Source of the DNA: Camellia lanceoleosa
Taxonomy: Eukaryota > Streptophyta > Magnoliopsida > Ericales > Theaceae
Direction of reading: 5' to 3'
Length of the DNA: 64,000 nt
Assembly (NCBI GenBank): GCA_025200525.1
Contig: CM045762.1
Coordinates: 90,896,717-90,960,716, forward strand
A program made the position numbers and the translations under genes. Shown here piece after piece: positions 58,650-64,000 of this stretch. The notes below the pieces were generated by a model. That model ran no database searches. It was not told the origin of the DNA and saw only the letters and a program-made list of their open reading frames with translations. Position 1 is the first letter of the stretch. Each line of letters opens with the position of its first letter.

Positions 58650-58996
58650 CAAGGTTATAAAAAACGGCCGTTACATTACGTAACGGCTAGTTCGTAATGG
58701 AAAATGGAGCCATCATTTTGGATACCCACTGATATACCATTGTGAATGAAATTTGCCAGATAACCGCCCAGTTCCCATTACGTGACGAGGTGTAGCCGTT
58801 ACAAAAGTCGCGGTAGGCTGATACTCACCGATTCAGATCGATATTGAAAAGAAGGTGCTGAAAAACCTGTAAAAAATGGTTAAGAAATTTCACATCCGCA
58901 CCCCCTGATTCCCATTACGTACCAGCCGATACGATCGATACCGATACTCCGTGATCGATATCGTTACATTACCTGATACCGTGATTTAGAACCATG
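58650..58996. mobile_element. hAT-type MITE, 347 bp
   Basis: An 8-bp duplication GTTATTGA lies at 58642-58649 and 58997-59004. The ends are inverted with several mismatches: CAAGGTTATAAAAAACGG and, on the complement, CATGGTTCTAAATCACGG. Internal palindromic words such as CGTTACATTACGTAACG are present. The 8-bp duplication and CA-GGTT ends fit hAT MITEs. Confidence 0.8.
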
Positions 58997-59006
58997 GTTA
59001 TTGAAG

Positions 59007-59280
59007 TGTTGACCACTAACTCATCTAAAAACTTAACCTGTTATAAAGAGGGACAATTTTATTATTTATAGTATATTTCCAACATGCCCCTCATGTGTGA
59101 CCAGGCTTTTTATCATAGCGAGCTAAACACGTGCAATCATTTATAATAATTGGGTAAGCCATGAACAGAAGATCTATTACTTGCTTTGATACCATATTAA
59201 AATATTGACCACCACTTCATCTAAAAGCTTAATGTACTAGAGGGTGGGACAATTTTATTATTTATATTATATTTTCAGCC
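59007..59280 (-). mobile_element. TRIM-like miniature LTR element
   Basis: Two similar 78-bp repeats, 59007-59084 and about 59203-59280, share TTGACCAC, CTAAAA and GGACAATTTTATTATTTATA. On the minus strand TGGTATCAAAGC (59194-59183), a Copia-type primer site, follows the right repeat. The purine tract ATGAGGGGCA precedes the left repeat. Repeat, primer site, purine tract and repeat within 275 bases is the plan of a TRIM. Target duplications are not clear. Confidence 0.6.
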
Positions 59281-59597
59281 GTAGTAATGTTCATCTACCA
59301 ATATTATTTAAGAATAAGCTTACACTTCACATAAATGTTTGTTATGATAACACTGTTTATCGTTAAATAGCAGTCAGGTTGAATTAGTCCATTAAACATT
59401 GTATCATTATAATGTTTTTCCTTACGATACAATTGGTTTTGCTTGGTTTGATACTATTTGCAATCACTGTCCTTTATTAATGTTTGTTTCTTGTACTGTT
59501 TATCTTGATTTTCATCAATAAAGTTTCATTTTTGCTGATAAAAAAAACATATTCAGAAAAACTCATCCTGTGGTAAAAAGGGTAACGATATTGGTAC

Positions 59598-59969
59598 CTG
59601 GTGGTTGAAAAATGGCTGTGCATCAGAACTGGAGGTGTAGAAAGTTTTGAGATTCTTCATAGATTCAAGTTTGAGGGTTCGTAGTTGAGTGAACACCATG
59701 ATAGCACCATTTGCTTCTACTTCTTCCTCCTCTTTCTGTGAGACTATTACTTCCATTTCATAACAATAATTGAGAGAGACTAGTTTTAGATTTTGTAACT
59801 GCGGGAGCATATTGGATGGGAACGCATTCACAAGTTTGTCACAATGCCAAAGCATCAGTCTGCTCAGTTCACAAAAGGACCCTGCATCTGGGACTAATTT
59901 CTTGTCCCATATCTCTGTTATGTTTGGCATTCTTTCAATTTCAAGTACTTCCAATGCAGGTAATGCAAC
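59598..59969 (-). CDS. LRR module exon C
   Basis: The 372-nt exon (124 codons, phase 0) sits between GCAG and CAG|GTACC. It encodes VALPALEVLEIERMPNITEI W, FCELSRLMLWHCDKLVNAFP, NMLPQLQNLKLVSLNYCYEM, EVIVSQKEEEE and LRTLKLESMKNLKTFYT, ending FFNHQ. It is the same module type as exons A and B but clearly diverged, so it is a distinct repeat of the resistance protein. It is intact, and belongs to the array whose next downstream exon is at 57420-57800. Confidence 0.88.
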
Positions 59970-60002
59970 CTGCAACGTTTACATACAAAATGTCAAAATG
60001 AC

Positions 60003-60228
60003 TTTATTTTTATTTTTTTATCGGCTGTCCAGACCAGTTTAAGTGCACCTCAATTAATTCCGAGATTCACGTAAAGTGCCCACTACATGTGAATCAAGCA
60101 AATCTTGGGCAGAATCCAAGGTTATGGCCTCAAAGACTTGATAGCATCTAGTGAGAGTTGAACCTGATATCTTGAGGGATTACACCTTTAGACCCAAGTT
60201 ACACCCACTAAACCAACCACTTAGTGTT
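60003..60228 (-). mobile_element. tRNA-derived SINE
   Basis: On the minus strand the head reads AAGTGGTTGGTTTAGTGGG, an RNA polymerase III A-box-like stretch, followed by GGTTCAACTCTC as B box about 60 bases on. The 3' end reads GCACTTAAACTGGTCTGGAC followed by an A-rich tail (AAAAAAATAAAAATAAAG). That 3' end resembles the GCTGGCCCGGACACC end common in plant SINEs. Target duplications are not clear. Confidence 0.75.
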
Positions 60229-61705
60229 TAAAATAAATATTAGATATTAATTGCATCACAATTTCGCACTTTACCATCTCTTTATACTTTATTTAGTTTA
60301 CGAGTCATAAGTATAATAGGTCCCATATAAGCTCAACTATGGTTTTATATGTGTCACATGAGATAATAAATTAAGGGATTTTTTTTTTTTCTTCAGAGTT
60401 TGACCTTTATAATAAAATAAATTCTGAATTTATAATTTTATTAATTTAAATCTTATTTTTTTATTTTTTTTTTCAATTTAAACCATTTATTTATTTCATT
60501 AAGTAAAATCAATAGAAAAAAATATATATTTTACTTATTAAATTCAATGAAAAATGGTATTTTAGACATACACCTATATTGAGTTTAATGGTTAAAATAT
60601 TCTCTCATTTTTTTGTTGATATTGCTTGACAGAAATAGGCGAATGATTTAAATTAAAAACAAATAAAAAATTTCGGATTTAAATTAATAAAATAAGAAAT
60701 TTAAGATTTATTTTATTATAATGGTCAAATCCTAAGATTTTTTTAATTATTTTTCCTAAATTAAATATAGTATAAACAATGGTAACTACTAACTATAATA
60801 TTATTAAAATGAATATATGTACTTCTTGGTTTAACTAGAGCTTACCTCAAGTTGTACTCTTTGGTTTTCGAGGAAGGTTTAGTGTTACGAGTTTATGGAG
60901 AAATATTAAATGTCGATTAATAATAATCCTTTTCATAATAATTTGAAAATGCCACATAAACATGGCGGGTAACATGGTAACATATTATTAGATTAGAAGT
61001 GGGGGTGTACACAACACATGCACATGTGATCATTTTATTTTAGAAAATAATATTGTATGATTGAATTTAAAATATAAAAATTAAAATGAATTGAAAAAAC
61101 CAAAAGTTGGGAGGTTTTTTTTTTTTTTAAAAAAAAAAACACCAACAGAACCCTTTTCTTTATGCTGCGTAAGTAGTAAAATGTTGTTTTCTAGACTAAA
61201 GGTTTAGGGTCCATATTCCGTTCACCTCATTATATAATTTTGTATTTTAAATTGGTTAGAAGGACATTTTCAGAAATGAAAATGTCACAATGTCTCAACA
61301 ACACCAAGGGAAGCCTTCACTTCACTTTATAATAGTATAAAAGATAGATAGAAGATACAGATAGATAGAAGATAAATTATGATGTCACGTGTCAATAATA
61401 GCATGATAATCACTATTATCTTCGATTTAATTTAATTTATATATATATATTTTTTTTTCAGCAGAAGGTTCATATCCACTTAGAAATATTGCAGTGTTAT
61501 ATATACAATTCATACATATTTTGCCCAAATAATATTGAGTTTGCTTAAATATTGTAGTATGTATTCGTTGAAGTCATTTTACCTTTGATTGGATTTGGAT
61601 AGAATTCAAATATATTCAAATCAGATTGGATTGGAATTTTTTTTTTTTAATCAGCAAAAAGTTTTATTGATGAATCAACGAAATCATACAGGGAGGCAAC
61701 ATCAA
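60229..61705. other. Intron sequence and inverted LINE tail
   Basis: Mostly AT-rich sequence without a coding frame. A T13/A10 inverted run lies at 61117-61139. From about 61633 to 61705 the complement of a LINE 3' tail is seen: on the minus strand TGATTCATCAATAAAACTTT, matching 63278-63295. Confidence 0.55.
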
Positions 61706-63292
61706 TAAAGGGCAGCGAAGGGCAGCGGGTGTACAAAGAAAGATACACCTAGTGAAATGGAAAGACGGAACAAAGAACAAGAAACAAGGAGGTTTGGGGA
61801 TCAAGAATATCAGATTAGCATGACAGTCTATTAATGAAGTAGTGGTGGAGGTATGGTCAACAAGATGATGCACTTTGGAAGCAGATTATTTGCAAGAAGT
61901 ATGGCTCAGTGGAAGGTAGGTGGTTTCCCTTTTCAGTTGAATCTGCCTCTGTTTCTAAAGTATGGAATGATATTTTGGCTGTGGCTTAGAGGAATGATAG
62001 TCTATATCAATTCTACATGTATAATGTGCAACTTAGAGTTGGGAATGGTAAAAGATTGTTCTTTTGGAGAGACAACTGGATGGGCTCCTCAAGTCTAATG
62101 TCTCAATTCCCAAGATTGTTTCAGCTGAATGAAAACAAAGATATATCACTGAGCTTGCAAGTTTCTAGGGGACTTAATCATGGAGAATGGAGTTTGTCTT
62201 TTAGAAGACCCCTTTTGGCATGGCAGGAAGAGGAGGTTGGTAGATTGCTCACTTCTCTGGGAGCAGGTCCATGTTTGAGTCTGAATTCTGAAGATAGGCT
62301 CATTTGGAAGTCTTCACAATCAGGGGCATTCAAGACTAATTATGCATATTGCTGGGGTGAAGTGAATGATGGTCCTTTGTGTAGCTCAACTGATGTGACC
62401 TAGAATAATTTTTCACCACCTAAAGCAAAATTCATTTCGTGGCTAGCTTGGAAAGGAAGACTAAAAACAACTGAGATGTTGCATAGAATGGGAGTTTTGG
62501 AAGGAAATGGGGAGCTTAACTGTATGTTTTGCAAAGAGGAAAGAGAAACAATAGATCATGTTATGATCCACTGCCCATTTGTCTGGAGAATATGGTGCTA
62601 TAGCCAAATGGTGGGGGCTTCAATGGGTAATTCCTAGATCCATTGAAAGCTAGCTACAATGGTGGTTGGGTTGGAAGTTCAAAAAGAAGTAAAGACAAAT
62701 ATGGAGAGTGCTACTATAGCAGTTCTTTAGTTGTTGTGGAAATATAGGAATGAGTGCATTTTTAATAATGTCCAACCCAATATTGATGATCTCTGCGACT
62801 GTATAAAAGTGAGAGTGGCTATTTGGATGAGGTCTCAAGACATTGGGGATTATTACTCAGTGAATGATGTTGTATTCAATCTGCAGCAAGTTAGAGATGC
62901 TTAGGGCCATCCTAATGGGAGTAGCAGAGGTGTGGAGATCAGAGCCGTAGCTACTGCAGGTGTGCCCCACTGTATTTTTTGTGCTGTAGGTGTGGCATCT
63001 GCTGCAGAGGTGCTGGAGTGTTATCTGTTTTCTGGACTGATTTTACTGGAGCATTCTATTGGAGGCAGGTTGGATTTGATTGAGCTTTTGGGTGATTGAT
63101 GGATTTGGGTGGAGCATTCTTTGTGTTGGTTTTTTAGTTTCTGTTCCTTTTTTCCCTTGCTCATTGTTTTTTGTTTGGTTTCTCACCAAACCTGGCTTAG
63201 TGCTAGCATATGATTGTGTATTCACTTCGGTGCCAACTTAGTTGGGATGGTTTTATTGCTGTATTTGTAAGCTTATGATTCATCAATAAAAG
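61706..63292 (+). pseudogene. L1-type LINE, 3' end of ORF2 with zinc-binding domain
   Basis: The plus strand reads KIHLVKWKD then KKQGGLGIKNIRLA, and after frame changes DALWKQIICKKYG. Then come LRVGNGKRLFFWRDNWMGSS, the zf-RVT region RLIWKSSQSGAFKTNYAY, PPKAKFISWLAWKGRLKTTE, CMFCKEERETIDHVMIHCPF and WKYRNECIFNNVQPNIDDLC. This is the C-terminal third of a plant LINE ORF2. Stops (for example TAG at 62401) and frameshifts kill it. The element is 5'-truncated, and its 3' UTR ends TGATTCATCAATAAAAGG near 63292. An inverted copy of the same tail follows at 63300-63480. Confidence 0.88.
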
Positions 63293-63299
63293 GATTTTT

Positions 63300-63480
63300 T
63301 TTGCTAATACAAAAAGCATAATAGTTAAACCAAATGATCCCAACTAGGTTGCCACCGAAAGACAAGCCCCAATCATATGCAAAGCACCATATCAAGGTTG
63401 GTGAGAAACCAACCAAAGCAACAAACAAAGAAAAAAACAAAAAAAAAAAAAAAAAAAAAAAAAAAACCAAAAGCAAACAG
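63300..63480 (-). mobile_element. Inverted LINE 3' UTR fragment
   Basis: The complement of this segment reads GGTTTCTCACCAA, GCATATGATTG, CGGTGGCAACCTAGTTGGGA, closely like 63178-63250 in the LINE upstream. The two tails therefore face each other. An A-rich run (63427-63466) lies at the far end. Confidence 0.75.
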
Positions 63481-63546
63481 TACGATAAGCCCCCAAAAAC
63501 TCTTTGTAGAGGTGGTGGTTAATTAAAAGAGTTGGGACATCCATAC

Positions 63547-63936
63547 CTGGTGGTTGAAGAATGGTTGGGCTTGGGATTTTGTAGAGCTACTGTAAAAACT
63601 TATAAGGTTCTCACAATCAGAAAGATGCAAAGTCCTTAGTTGAGGGAATATGAAGATATGATCATTGGCATCTTCTTTTCCTTCTGGGTTCTTTGAGACT
63701 ATGACTTCCATTGTTCCACAACTGTCTACATTGAGCTCTTTTAGATTCTGTAATGGTCGAAGCATATTGGATGGAACCACATTCTCCAGTTTCTCACAGC
63801 ACCAAACCTTCATGACAATCAATTGGCAAAAGGAGCTTGCTTCTATTTCTGGGTCTTGTAGTAATTGATTGTTCCAAATCTTTGTAATTTTAGGCACCTG
63901 GACAATGTCCAATGCCTCCAATGCAGGGAAGCCAAC
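63547..63936 (-). CDS. LRR module exon D
   Basis: The 390-nt exon (130 codons, phase 0) is bounded by TATAG|GTTGG and CAG|GTATGG. It encodes VGFPALEALDIVQVPKITKI W, FCQLIVMKVWCCEKLENVVP, NMLRPLQNLKELNVDSCGTM, EVIVSKNPEGKED and FPQLRTLHLSDCENLISFYS, ending FFNHQ. It is the most upstream module in the window and is intact. The NB-ARC part of the gene would be expected beyond 64000. Confidence 0.88.
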
Positions 63937-64000
63937 CTATAAAGTTGTTTACAACACATTTTGTTAGTAACTTCAAAAATAAATGACTTCTCATGTCAAC

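Noticed and set aside
61117..61139. T-run followed by A-run as a terminator hairpin
   Set aside because: It is low-complexity sequence in an AT-rich intron with no transcript context to support a terminator.

Overview
This is a plant nuclear window, almost certainly from a eudicot with a large, transposon-rich genome. The signs are spliced genes with GT-AG introns, plant-type resistance-gene leucine-rich repeats, and Tat/Ogre-type Ty3 retrotransposons. A woody species is a guess from the style of the LRR modules; no species is claimed.

The host backbone is the 3' half of a CC-NBS-LRR-type resistance gene array on the minus strand. No NB-ARC domain lies in the window; it would lie to the right if present. 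LRR module exons sit at 63547-63936, 59598-59969, 57420-57800 and 56884-57240, followed by a small exon at 39403-39471 and a probable terminal exon at 39165-39248. A second, tandemly duplicated copy of the 3' part lies to the left (20997-21377, 20469-20822, 22-90). The two copies (about 1-23044 and 39165-58160) align over thousands of bases, so each later insertion can be read precisely as present in one copy and absent from the other.

Copy 1 carries a small MULE-like MITE (1565-1791), a complete but decayed Tat retrotransposon on the minus strand (3458-18788, target duplication TTTAC) and a solo LTR (21436-22725). The Tat element has an antisense extra ORF that is split by a 4.3-kb Ogre-type solo LTR (6600-10908). 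To the right of copy 1 is a retrotransposon nest: a Copia gag piece, a Ty3 Ogre-type gag with its tRNA-Arg primer site, and a degenerate Ogre-type LTR. That LTR is broken by a 4.7-kb solo LTR (25839-30562, TSD CACCC) and another 3.2-kb LTR-like element (30793-34041). Then come an unexplained stretch and the 5' LTR and gag start of a Copia element.

Copy 2 carries two elements with perfect 10-bp target duplications. One is 1.7 kb (54623-56300) and full of a palindromic repeat. The other is 11.6 kb (42088-53673) and is the most interesting object here. It has short inverted ends, a long CATAAC-rich array, a 1-kb CCA-repeat island, the last four exons of a SRT2-type sirtuin, and tail-to-tail with it a four-exon KIWI/PC4 coactivator gene that is intact except for one stop seven codons early. 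From memory SRT2 and KIWI are near neighbours in Arabidopsis (AT5G09230 and AT5G09250), so the element seems to have moved a contiguous gene pair. Intron 2 of the KIWI copy also contains a hAT-like element (51321-52305, TSD CTCATCAC) carrying the start of an MRS2-4-type magnesium transporter gene.

The right end holds LRR exons separated by a hAT MITE, a TRIM-like element, a SINE and a LINE 3' end with inverted tails. No tRNA, rRNA or CRISPR array was recognised.
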